From assembly GCA_021779635.1 (NCBI GenBank), contig JAJYAH010000142.1, positions 1 to 11,824 of the forward strand: 11,824 bases of DNA, given 5' to 3'. The notes beneath the pieces are model-generated. The model did not search any database and was not told where the DNA came from. It saw only the letters and a list, made by a program, of their open reading frames with translations. The stretch is from Pseudomonadota bacterium. GTDB taxonomy: Bacteria > Pseudomonadota > Alphaproteobacteria > Rhizobiales > Xanthobacteraceae. A program made the position numbers and the translations under genes. Position 1 is the first letter of the stretch. Each line of letters begins with the position of its first letter. Positions 1-7,153 of the stretch are shown one piece after another.

Positions 1-1
1 G

Positions 2-28
2 GCGCTGATCGAGCGGCTCGGACAATGA
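2..28 (+). CDS. Possible 3' end of an upstream gene (partial)
   Basis: The left edge holds a short open stretch reading ALIERLGQ and then TGA. It could be the last codons of the gene before the 687-aa membrane protein. In related genomes that position is usually held by a DUF4159-family membrane protein of the MoxR/BatA-type cluster, but eight residues cannot identify a family. Another frame is open to a TGA at 37-39, so even the reading frame is uncertain. Confidence 0.3.
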   Translation, partial: ALIERLGQ

Positions 29-67
29 GACGCGCCTGATGAACATGAGCGCTTCCCACAAACACAT

Positions 68-189
68 CGTCATGGCCGGGCATAGCCGTCCGAAAGACGC
101 CGTCGCTTCCGCTCGCCTAGGCCCGCCTAGCCACGTCTTGACAAGCGGCAAGGAAGACGTGGATGCCCGGGACAGGCGCGGGCACGACG
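68..189. repeat. Interspersed palindromic repeat of Bradyrhizobium type
   Basis: This 122-bp intergenic element is built of nested inverted repeats. A perfect 9-bp arm, CCACGTCTT at 131-139, pairs with AAGACGTGG at 154-162. TGCCCG at 164-169 pairs with CGGGCA at 179-184. The ends are imperfect inverted copies of each other (CGTCATGGCCGGGC at 68-81; GCGCGGGCACGACG near 176-189). The wording, with phrases such as GCCGTCCGAAAGACG and CGTCGCTTCCGCTCGCC, matches a repeat I recognise from many Bradyrhizobium intergenic regions. The first-half arm (CTAGGCCCGCC) looks degenerate, which suggests an older copy. It ends about 20 bp before the next start codon. Confidence 0.75.
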
Positions 190-208
190 AAGTTGACAGG
201 CACGCGCC

Positions 209-2272
209 ATGAACTATGGCATCGCGTTTACACCACTGGTTCCCTCGCTGGTGCTTTGGCTCGCGCTCGCCATTGTCGTGGCGATCGCCGGATTGCTGCT
301 GTTTGCGCGCGCGCGCGGTGCGGCAATCCGCGTGACGGCGCTGGCGCTGGTCCTGCTGGCGCTGGCCAATCCATCATTCACCCGCGAGGAGCGTGAGCCG
401 TTATCGTCGGTGGTCGCGGTCGTGATCGACAAGAGCCCCAGCCAGAACTTCGGCGACCGCACCCGGGAAACCGCGCAGGCGCAGACAGCGCTGGTCGACA
501 GCCTCAGGAAGATCAAGGGGCTGGAGGTGCGGGTCGTCGAGGCCGGCCAGGCCGACGGCGAGACCGATGGCACCAAATTGTTCGGCGCGCTGTCTTCCGC
601 GCTGTCGGATGTTCCGGTCGATCGCGTCGCCGGCGCCTTCATGATCACCGACGGGCGGGTGCATGACATTCCTGCCAACGCCGCGGCGCTTGGATTTCAG
701 GCCCCGGTACATGCCCTGATCACCGGACGCAAGGACGAGCGCGACCGCCGCATTGCGATTTCCGCCGCCCCACGGTTCGGCATCGTCGGGCAGGCGCAGA
801 CCATCACCTACCGGCTGGACGACCAGGGCGTCAGCGGCGAGCGCGCAAAGATCGTGGTGCGCCGCGACGGCGAAGTAATCAACGAACGCACCGTGATGAG
901 CGGCCAGACCGTCAATATCGATGTCGATATCAAGCACGCCGGCCCGAACATCGTTGAGATCGAGGCCTCTCCGCTCGAGAACGAACTGACGCTGGTCAAT
1001 AATCGCGCCGTGGTCGCAATCGACGGGGTGCGCGACAAATTGCGGGTGCTGCTGGTCTCGGGCGAGCCACATTCCGGCGAGCGCACCTGGCGCAATCTGC
1101 TGAAATCCGATGCCAGCGTCGATCTCGTGCATTTCACGATTTTGCGGCCGCCCGAGAAACAGGACGGGACGCCGATCAACGAATTGTCCCTGATCGCGTT
1201 TCCGACCCGCGAACTGTTTCAGCAGAAGATCAACGAATTCCAGTTGATCATCTTCGACCGCTACGCGCGCCAGGGCGTGCTGCCGATCGCCTATTTCGAC
1301 AACATCGCGCGATATGTGCGGGCCGGCGGCGCGGTGCTGGTGTCGGCGGGTCCCGATTACGCCTCGACCACCAGCATCTGGCGCACGCCGCTGGATTCGG
1401 TTTTGCCGGCCGAGCCGGTCGGCGTCACGGAAAAGCCGTTCTATGCGCATCTGAGCGACGCCGGCAAACGCCATCCGGTGACGCGCGGTCTGGAAGGCTC
1501 CGGCTCCGAACCGCCGCACTGGAGCCGGTTCTTCCGCACCGTCGAGACCCGCAATGCGACCACCGCTCCCGTGATGACGGGGGCGGATGGCAAGCCGCTG
1601 CTGCTGCTGTCGCGCTACGGCGAGGGCCGCGTCGCATTGCTTCTGTCGGATCATATCTGGCTATGGGCGCGCGGCTATGAGGGCGGCGGGCCGCATCTCG
1701 ACCTGCTGCGGCGGATGTCGCATTGGCTGATGAAGCAGCCTGACCTCGACGAAGAAGCGTTGCGCCTGCAGGTCCAGGGCCACGATCTGGTGGTGCTGCG
1801 CCAGACCATGGCGGACAGCGTCACACCGGTGACGGTGACGTCGCCGTCCGGTGCAACGCGCGAGCTGACGCTGAGTGCCAGTGAACCCGGCACATGGCGC
1901 TCGACCGTTCCGGCCGACGAACTCGGTCTGTGGCAGGCCACCGACGGCACGCTGAAAGCGCTGATCAATGTCGGCCCGACCAATCCGAAGGAGTTTTCGG
2001 AAGTCACCTCCACAACCGAGATGCTGAAGCCGCTGGCGCAAGCCACCGGCGGTGACGCGCGGCGTGTGGTGGATGGCTCAAATATCGAGCTTCCCCGTGT
2101 CGTGCCGGTGCGCGCATCGAGCGTGTTTCATGGCGACGGCTGGATGGGCGTGAAAATGCGCGATGCCAGCGTCGTCAGAGGCGTCGGCGTGCTGCCGATG
2201 TTCGCCGGCCTGATCGGTTTGCTGCTGCTGCTCGGCGCATTTGCAGCCACCTGGCTGCGCGAAGGCCGCTGA
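209..2272 (+). CDS. Membrane protein with vWA-like MIDAS and GATase1-like domain
   Basis: A 687-aa inner-membrane protein. Two N-terminal membrane segments (about residues 11-32 and 40-54) precede a soluble region, and one C-terminal segment (about 661-681) closes it, so the middle is probably periplasmic. The soluble part begins with a von Willebrand A-like stretch: DKSPS at 74-78 fits the DxSxS metal-adhesion motif and TDG at 147-149 fits its distal part. From about residue 275 (LRVLLVSGEP) to about 480 it resembles the class-I glutamine-amidotransferase-like fold found in large membrane proteins of MoxR/BatA-type clusters. I see no clear Cys-His-Glu triad, so a binding or scaffold role is more likely than catalysis. 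ATG 209 has a modest ribosome site (ACAGG, 8 nt upstream) and leads straight into the first membrane segment. Long antisense open frames here are codon-bias shadows. The exact function is unknown. Confidence 0.85.
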   Translation: MNYGIAFTPLVPSLVLWLALAIVVAIAGLLLFARARGAAIRVTALALVLLALANPSFTREEREPLSSVVAVVIDKSPSQNFGDRTRETAQAQTALVDSLRKIKGLEVRVVEAGQADGETDGTKLFGALSSALSDVPVDRVAGAFMITDGRVHDIPANAAALGFQAPVHALITGRKDERDRRIAISAAPRFGIVGQAQTITYRLDDQGVSGERAKIVVRRDGEVINERTVMSGQTVNIDVDIKHAGPNIVEIEASPLENELTLVNNRAVVAIDGVRDKLRVLLVSGEPHSGERTWRNLLKSDASVDLVHFTILRPPEKQDGTPINELSLIAFPTRELFQQKINEFQLIIFDRYARQGVLPIAYFDNIARYVRAGGAVLVSAGPDYASTTSIWRTPLDSVLPAEPVGVTEKPFYAHLSDAGKRHPVTRGLEGSGSEPPHWSRFFRTVETRNATTAPVMTGADGKPLLLLSRYGEGRVALLLSDHIWLWARGYEGGGPHLDLLRRMSHWLMKQPDLDEEALRLQVQGHDLVVLRQTMADSVTPVTVTSPSGATRELTLSASEPGTWRSTVPADELGLWQATDGTLKALINVGPTNPKEFSEVTSTTEMLKPLAQATGGDARRVVDGSNIELPRVVPVRASSVFHGDGWMGVKMRDASVVRGVGVLPMFAGLIGLLLLLGAFAATWLREGR

Positions 2273-2348
2273 TCCGGCCCCGGCTTGCACGCCGTTGCGT
2301 GAAATACACACGCCTGACGAATTCTCACCGCACACAACCGGACTACGG

Positions 2349-2388
2349 TTGACATCCTGCAGGCATCCCTGATGTTATATTATAACGT
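2349..2388 (+). promoter_or_regulatory. Promoter with overlapping Zur-like operator
   Basis: A perfect TTGACA at 2349-2354 serves as -35. At 18-bp spacing lies TGTTAT (2373-2378), a fair -10, inside the perfect palindrome GTTATA-T-TATAAC (2374-2386, centre 2380). The symmetry extends to ATGTTATATTATAACGT (2372-2388) with one mismatched pair. This is very close to the TGTTATAWTATAACA core of proteobacterial Zur boxes. An operator over the -10 is the classic arrangement for metal-dependent repression. It is the only strongly AT-rich stretch in its surroundings. The downstream genes (DUF2946, TonB-dependent receptor) fit a metal-uptake regulon. Assignment to Zur rather than another Fur-family repressor is inference from motif similarity. 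Confidence 0.65.
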
Positions 2389-2436
2389 TGGAGCGCCCAA
2401 GATGCCCGGGCCTTCCGGCGAGGGGTGCCGATCGGC

Positions 2437-2856
2437 ATGAAGTGGTTCCGCTCGAACATCAAACATGGCTCCCGGCTGGCGCTGTTGGCGCTGGCCATCC
2501 AGTTTGCGCTCTCGTTCGGACACTTCCACGGCGTCGCTGCACAGGCGACACCCGCGATTCAATCCGGCCAAGCACAGCCTGACTCTTCCTATGCCGGTGG
2601 CCTTGTTGCGCCGGATTCGGTCGGTCAGGCGAGTCAGCAGCAGCCTGCATCCGATCGCGATTCCGACGGGCATCCGAACGACGTCTGCGCGATCTGCGCC
2701 GTCATGGCTCTCGCCAACGCGGTGTTGTTTGCGACGCCACCGGTGCTGCTGCTGCCGCAAGCCGTCGAATTTCTTTACCGGACCACCGACGCCGAATTCA
2801 TCCATCTGAATTCCGCTCGCATCGTTTTCCAGCCTCGCGCTCCCCCGATCTCCTGA
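2437..2856 (+). CDS. DUF2946-like small exported/membrane protein
   Basis: A 139-aa protein with an N-terminal signal or anchor segment (about residues 12-27, after basic MKWFRSNIKHGSR). GHFHG at 28-32 follows, then a Gln/Ser/Asp-rich linker, DGHPNDVCAICAVM at 77-90, and a second hydrophobic stretch (about 86-108). The CxxC within CAIC followed by a membrane segment, with an early His cluster, is the layout of DUF2946 proteins, which often sit by metal genes and outer-membrane receptors. Metal binding through His and Cys is plausible but unproven. I chose ATG 2437 over GTG 2425 because the GAGGGG at 2420-2425 lies about 11 nt before it, whereas it abuts or overlaps the GTG. The gene is first after the Zur-like operator and 150 bp before the receptor, so it is probably co-transcribed and metal-controlled. 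Confidence 0.7.
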   Translation: MKWFRSNIKHGSRLALLALAIQFALSFGHFHGVAAQATPAIQSGQAQPDSSYAGGLVAPDSVGQASQQQPASDRDSDGHPNDVCAICAVMALANAVLFATPPVLLLPQAVEFLYRTTDAEFIHLNSARIVFQPRAPPIS

Positions 2857-2886
2857 CATCGATTGATCGACCGCTCCTGAGGGCTC

Positions 2887-2911
2887 GCCACGCGACGCGT
2901 GGCAGGCCTGC
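2887..2911 (+). other. Intercistronic hairpin
   Basis: GCCACGC (2887-2893) and GCGTGGC (2897-2903) form a perfect 7-bp stem with a 3-nt loop, overlapping a second palindrome GCAGGCCTGC (2902-2911). No T-run follows, so a simple intrinsic terminator is unlikely. A role in mRNA stability or in differential expression of the two metal-module genes is possible. It would be untranslated if the receptor starts at 3007. Confidence 0.45.
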
Positions 2912-3006
2912 GGAATGAATCGAAATCAGTCCGTCGCGCGTCGACGGCAAGCCCTTCTGAATTCGTCGACGACGAATCTGGTGGAGGCTTTATCGGGCCT
3001 AGAACC

Positions 3007-5472
3007 ATGTCAGCCTTTTTGAGACCCATTTTGGTTGCCGCGGGAGCAGCCTCACTTCTGCTCGTCAGCTTCGGTGGTACCGCGCTATCACAAACGCCAG
3101 CGCCTGCAGGAAACGGCACTACAGCGCTTCCCGACATCGTGGTCGAGGCGCCTAAGCAAGTAGCCGGGAAACCGAAGGAGAGGCCGAAACCGCGCGCGGT
3201 TGCCCGACGCGCAGTGTCCCCGCCGACAGCGTCGCCGACGCCAGTCTCGCCGGCCGAGCAACTGGCCGCAAAAGGCAGCAGCTTCGATCAAGCGCGCAGC
3301 AATATATTTACGACGATCGGCACCACCTCCGACACCATCAGCCACAGCACCATCGAGGATCTCCCGCAGGGCCCCAACACTACCGTCGAACAAGTGCTGC
3401 TCCAGGCCCCCGGGGTCTCGCAGGATTCGGCGGCCAGCGGCTCGCTTCATGTCCGCAACGATCACGCCAACGTTCAGTACCGGATCAACGGGATATTGCT
3501 GCCCGATGGTGTCACCGGCTTCGGCAGCATCTTCGACACCAGCTTTATCGGCAGCATGTCCCTTGTCACCGGCGCCCTGCCGGCCGAATTCGGGCTGCGC
3601 ACGACCGGCCTCGTCGACATCACGACCCGCACCGACCTGTTCAACAACAGCGGCAGCGTCAGCATGTATGGCGGCAGCCATGGCACCATCGCGCCGAGCC
3701 TCGAATATGGCGGCACGTTCGGCGGCAACTGCCCCACGACCACGACAACCACACCCGGCTACGTAAAAGCGCTACCCGCCTCCACCGATTGCTTTGCCGG
3801 TGTCCAATATTACTTCACAGGCCGCTATCTGCAGAACACGGTGGGGATTGAGAATCCGACGCCCGCCTACAATGCGATCCACGATTTCACCCAACAGGAG
3901 AAGGGCTTCGCCTACATGTCCGCGTTCGTCGACCCGACTACGCGGGTCAGCCTGATCGCGGGAACTTCAACCAATAACTTTCAGATTCCCGATAATCCCG
4001 GCCAACCAACCGGATTGAATGGAAATCCGCCGGTCACCAGCGCCTTCGGCGTAACCAATTTCAATTCAGCGCTGCTCAATGAAAATCAGATCGAGAGGAC
4101 CCAATTTGCCGTGCTGTCGGTGCAGAAGTCGGTCGACGGCTTCGACGGACAATTGTCTTATTTTACCCGCCACAACAATCTTCAGTTCACGCCCGATCCG
4201 ATCGGCGATCTCCTGATCAACGGCATCGCCTCGAATGTCAGCCGCACCTCCTATACCAACGGCATCCAGGGAGATGGCTCCTATCAGGTCAACGCATCGC
4301 ACACCTTGCGTGCCGGCTTCTCCGTCAGCGCCGAGCAGGCGTTCGTCGGCAATACGTCGCTGGTCGAGCCCTGCACGATATGCGATGGCACCGACAATGG
4401 TGCGCCCATCAGCATCACCGACAACGTTTCGAAAACGGGCTGGCTGGCGGGCGTCTATGTTCAGGACGAGTGGAAGGTCACCGACCAGTTTACGATCAAC
4501 GCCGGCTTGCGTTTCGATCAGATGGATCAATTCGTCAGTGCCAACCAGCTCAGCCCGCGGCTAAGCTTTACCTACAAGCCGTTCGAGAACACCACGTTCC
4601 ATGCCGGCTATGCGCGCTACTTCACGCCGCCGGTCCTCGTGGAGGCAGCCCCAGCCAATATCGGTCTGTTCAACAACACCACAGGCCAAGTGCCCGGCCA
4701 GAACGATCCGGTGCTGCCGGAGCGCTCGCACTACTTCGATGCTGGCGTCGACCAAAAAATCAAATTCGGATGCGCCTCAGACGGAAAGAGCTGTTCCAAC
4801 CTCGATCTTGGCGTCGATGCCTATTACAAGATCGCGACTGATCTCATCGACAACGGCCTTTTCGGCCAGGCCCTGGTGCTGAGCGCCTTCAACTACGCCC
4901 GCGGATACAACGAAGGCGTTGAGTTCAAAGCGAAGTTCACAAACGGCAACTTCCAGGCCTATGCCAATTTCGCGGTGGCCCAGCAGAGAGCGAATGACCC
5001 GGTGTCAAACCAATATTTGTTTGGCACGACGCCACTTGCGGACCTCGGCGGCTTGACCGCGCTTCAGTACCTTCAGACGCACTTTATCTATACCGATCAC
5101 AACCAGTTCGTCACCGCCTCCGCCGGCGCCCTCTACCAGTTCTGCGGCCGGCCGGCCACAGCGGCAGAAGCGTTTGGCGATGACGGCGTGTCGTGGTGCG
5201 GAATCAAGCTGAGCGCCGACATGATCTACGGCAGCGGCCTGCGCGACGGCGACGCCAATATCAGCACGGTGCCGTCCTACACGCAGGTCAATATCGGCAT
5301 CAAGCGCGAATTCCTGCTGCCAAACGATCCCCTGCCGATGACGGTTCGTTTCGATGTCGTCAACCTGTTCGATACCGTCTACGAAATCAGGGATGGAACC
5401 GGGATCGGCGTATTCGCACCGCAATACGGCCCGCGTCGAGGCTTCTTCCTTGGCCTCTCAAAGAAGATATGA
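3007..5472 (+). CDS. TonB-dependent outer-membrane receptor, probably for zinc or another metal complex
   Basis: An 821-aa TonB-dependent transporter of usual length. Residues 1-28 are a signal peptide (MSAFLRPIL, hydrophobic core, cleavage near TALS-QT). LPDIVVEA at 41-48 is a TonB-box-like segment, followed by an unusual Pro/Lys/Arg-rich linker (about 50-86). The plug domain spans about 96-212 (LPQGPNTTVEQVLLQAPGVSQD, the NGILLPDG loop, then VTGALPAEFGLRTTGLVDITT). The rest is beta-barrel with typical late strands (VRFDVVNLFDTVYEIRDGTG) ending GFFLGLSKKI. All eight cysteines fall in four local pairs: 242/262, 456/459, 589/596 and 713/731. ATG 3007 is preferred because it starts the signal peptide; the frame is open upstream to GTG 2899, but that would add a polar leader. 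GGAGG at 2983-2987 is rather far away. The substrate is inferred only from the Zur-like box and the DUF2946 partner; a siderophore receptor is the main alternative. Confidence 0.88.
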   Translation: MSAFLRPILVAAGAASLLLVSFGGTALSQTPAPAGNGTTALPDIVVEAPKQVAGKPKERPKPRAVARRAVSPPTASPTPVSPAEQLAAKGSSFDQARSNIFTTIGTTSDTISHSTIEDLPQGPNTTVEQVLLQAPGVSQDSAASGSLHVRNDHANVQYRINGILLPDGVTGFGSIFDTSFIGSMSLVTGALPAEFGLRTTGLVDITTRTDLFNNSGSVSMYGGSHGTIAPSLEYGGTFGGNCPTTTTTTPGYVKALPASTDCFAGVQYYFTGRYLQNTVGIENPTPAYNAIHDFTQQEKGFAYMSAFVDPTTRVSLIAGTSTNNFQIPDNPGQPTGLNGNPPVTSAFGVTNFNSALLNENQIERTQFAVLSVQKSVDGFDGQLSYFTRHNNLQFTPDPIGDLLINGIASNVSRTSYTNGIQGDGSYQVNASHTLRAGFSVSAEQAFVGNTSLVEPCTICDGTDNGAPISITDNVSKTGWLAGVYVQDEWKVTDQFTINAGLRFDQMDQFVSANQLSPRLSFTYKPFENTTFHAGYARYFTPPVLVEAAPANIGLFNNTTGQVPGQNDPVLPERSHYFDAGVDQKIKFGCASDGKSCSNLDLGVDAYYKIATDLIDNGLFGQALVLSAFNYARGYNEGVEFKAKFTNGNFQAYANFAVAQQRANDPVSNQYLFGTTPLADLGGLTALQYLQTHFIYTDHNQFVTASAGALYQFCGRPATAAEAFGDDGVSWCGIKLSADMIYGSGLRDGDANISTVPSYTQVNIGIKREFLLPNDPLPMTVRFDVVNLFDTVYEIRDGTGIGVFAPQYGPRRGFFLGLSKKI

Positions 5473-5478
5473 GATGTG

Positions 5479-5627
5479 CAGCGGCGAACCAACCCTCGGC
5501 GCCGCGCTTCGTCGCAATCCCGTGCGACACCATGCCCGACATCAGGAGGACTCCGGCATTGTCACGTCGACGCCCGGAGTTCGGACCGCGGCGCGCCTTC
5601 TATTTCGGCATTTCGCAGAAGCTATGA
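5479..5627 (+). pseudogene. C-terminal remnant of a second TonB-dependent receptor
   Basis: Directly after the receptor stop, another frame reads a decayed copy of a receptor C-terminus. The end FGPRRAFYFGISQKL then TGA aligns residue for residue with YGPRRGFFLGLSKKI of the intact gene. Upstream, CDTMPDIR matches FDTVYEIR, PRF matches VRF, and an N-P pair recalls the LPNDPLP turn. From the DIR/EIR codons to the stop both copies have the same number of codons, but the segment after DIR reads RTPALSRRRP in this frame while a shifted frame gives DSGI, like GTGI of the intact copy. This suggests compensating frameshifts. An ATG at 5469-5471 overlaps the receptor stop, so about 52 residues could in principle be translated, but no signal peptide or plug remains. 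It probably reflects a former tandem receptor pair reduced by deletion or recombination. Confidence 0.7.
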
Positions 5628-5656
5628 GCGACCGCATGGTCCAGCGTGTCGGAGTT

Positions 5657-6169
5657 CTAGCGCGCCATGCTCCAGTCCGGACGAATCGCTCCAGAGACAT
5701 TGGCGAAGGCGCCATCGACAAGCTCCGCCACCAGCAGGCGACTGTAGTCGACCGGTCCCGGCATACTCGCCCGTCCCTCCGGAATGGCCTTGAAGCCGAC
5801 CCGGCTGTAATAGGCCTCGTCGCCGACCAGCACCACGAGCCGATGCCCCTTGGCTTTCGCGTCCTTCAAGGCGCGATCCAGCAGGGCGCGGCCGATGCCG
5901 CGGCTGCGAAACGGCGGCTCGACCGTCAACGGCCCCAGCAGCAAAGCCGGCGTATCGCCGACGCAGATCGGCAACTGGCGCACCGAGCCCACCAGCAATG
6001 TCCCGATCCGGGCGGTGAACGAAAGATCGAGCAGGTGGTCGACATGTTCGCGGATCCGGTAGGCGCTCAGTACAAAACGGCCGGGCCCGAACGTGCGCTG
6101 GTGCAGCCGTTCGATCGCCTGGGCGTCATTGGCGGTTTCGGCCATGATGATGAGAGAGAGGTCGCTCAT
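5657..6169 (-). CDS. GNAT family N-acetyltransferase
   Basis: A 170-aa protein with the full GNAT layout. The acetyl-CoA-binding motif A is at about residues 79-103 (LGPLTVEPPFRSRGIGRALL), with the pyrophosphate loop RSRGIG at 88-93. VVLVGDEAYYSRVGF at 112-126 is the late strand and helix common in YhbS-like (COG3153) acetyltransferases. It should transfer an acetyl group from acetyl-CoA to an amine; the substrate is not evident. The ATG (6167-6169) overlaps the stop of the upstream glycosyltransferase gene as ATGA, suggesting translational coupling at the end of the Nudix / GT-C / GT2 / GNAT run. It converges with the receptor remnant, whose stop is 29 nt away. A role in modifying the sugar made by the neighbours is possible but unsupported by sequence. 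Confidence 0.9.
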   Translation of the reverse strand: MSDLSLIIMAETANDAQAIERLHQRTFGPGRFVLSAYRIREHVDHLLDLSFTARIGTLLVGSVRQLPICVGDTPALLLGPLTVEPPFRSRGIGRALLDRALKDAKAKGHRLVVLVGDEAYYSRVGFKAIPEGRASMPGPVDYSRLLVAELVDGAFANVSGAIRPDWSMAR

Positions 6170-7101
6170 GGCTTGTTCATAGCGGGCTGGGACAAATAGG
6201 CCAGCAACTTCATCTCGCGGCGTCCGCGCGTCACCGTGTCGAGCACCAGCCCCGACGACACCGAAAGCACCGCCAGGATCATCAGGCCCATCGACAGCAC
6301 CGCGGTCGGCAGGCGGGGAACCAGACCCTGCTCAAGATAGGTGGCAATGATGGGGATCGCGAGGCCGATCGAAACCAGAGTGAGAAACACCCCGATGGCT
6401 GTGAAAAAGCGCAAGGGCTTTTCCGACCGGTAGAGTTTCAGGATCGTGCCGAAAATCCGCAAACCGTCGCGCCAGGTGTTGAGCTTGCTGAACGATCCCT
6501 CCGGACGGGCGTAATAGGGAGTTTCGATTTCGGCGACCGGCAGCGCCAGCTCAAGCGCGTGGACGCTCAACTCGGTTTCGATCTCAAAGCCATCCGAGAG
6601 CACCGGGAAGGACTTGACGAAGCGCCGCGAGAACACGCGATACCCGGAAAGAATATCCTTGAAGGTCTGACCGAAGACCGAGGAGAGAAACCCGGTGAGC
6701 ATCCGGTTGCCGGTGCGATGACCGGGCCGATAGGCGCTTTCAACCTGATCGACGCGAAAGCCCACCACCATGTCGAGATGATCCGATAACAGCCGATCGA
6801 TCATGCGCGGCGCGCTGGCGGCGTCGTAAGTCGCGTCGCCGTCGACCAGCACATAGATATCGGCGTCGACATCGGCAAACATTCGCCGGACCACGTGACC
6901 CTTGCCCTGGCGGCGTTCGCTTCGCACCTGCGCACCGGCGTCGCGCGCGACCGCGACGGTGCGGTCCGACGAATTGTTGTCGTAGACGAAGATGTCAGCC
7001 GACGGCAACGCTTTGCGGAAATCGGCAACGACGGTTGCGACCGCGGCTTCCTCGTTGAAGCACGGCACCAGAACCGCAACCCGCATCGACGAACTTGTCA
7101 T
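6166..7101 (-). CDS. Family 2 glycosyltransferase, polyprenyl-phosphate sugar synthase type
   Basis: A 311-aa protein starting MTSSSMRVAVLVPCFNEE. It has the GT-A fold of DPM1/DPG-synthase-like GT2 enzymes: VPCFNEE for the nucleotide site, YDNNSSDRT at about 40-48, and the metal-binding DGD at 87-89 (VLVDGDATYD), then ILSGYRVFSRRF at about 148-159. Two C-terminal membrane segments follow (about 228-251 and 266-287), as in enzymes that move a sugar from a nucleotide donor to membrane polyprenyl phosphate. I chose ATG 7101; the frame is open to a GTG at 7185 that would overlap the upstream gene and add a polar leader, and ATG 7086 is another option. No start has a strong ribosome site. The neighbouring GT-C-like protein is the natural user of the product. 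The sugar cannot be told from sequence. Confidence 0.88.
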   Translation of the reverse strand: MTSSSMRVAVLVPCFNEEAAVATVVADFRKALPSADIFVYDNNSSDRTVAVARDAGAQVRSERRQGKGHVVRRMFADVDADIYVLVDGDATYDAASAPRMIDRLLSDHLDMVVGFRVDQVESAYRPGHRTGNRMLTGFLSSVFGQTFKDILSGYRVFSRRFVKSFPVLSDGFEIETELSVHALELALPVAEIETPYYARPEGSFSKLNTWRDGLRIFGTILKLYRSEKPLRFFTAIGVFLTLVSIGLAIPIIATYLEQGLVPRLPTAVLSMGLMILAVLSVSSGLVLDTVTRGRREMKLLAYLSQPAMNKP

Positions 7102-7153
7102 CGCCGGCACGGCCGCCCGACCTGGTCTGTCACCTCTGTTTCCCGCATGATGG

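Noticed and set aside
401..1654. 417-aa open frame on the minus strand opposite the 687-aa membrane protein
   Set aside because: Composition (Arg, Asp, Gln and His rich, no domain or membrane pattern) is that of an antisense shadow in GC-rich DNA; the plus-strand protein has clear domains.
2899..3006. Upstream GTG start for the TonB-dependent receptor
   Set aside because: It would put 36 polar residues ahead of an evident signal peptide starting at ATG 3007, and the GTG falls inside a hairpin.
5354..6199. 281-aa plus-strand open frame across the receptor end and the GNAT gene
   Set aside because: It has no family features, and the minus strand encodes a complete GNAT protein with intact motifs.
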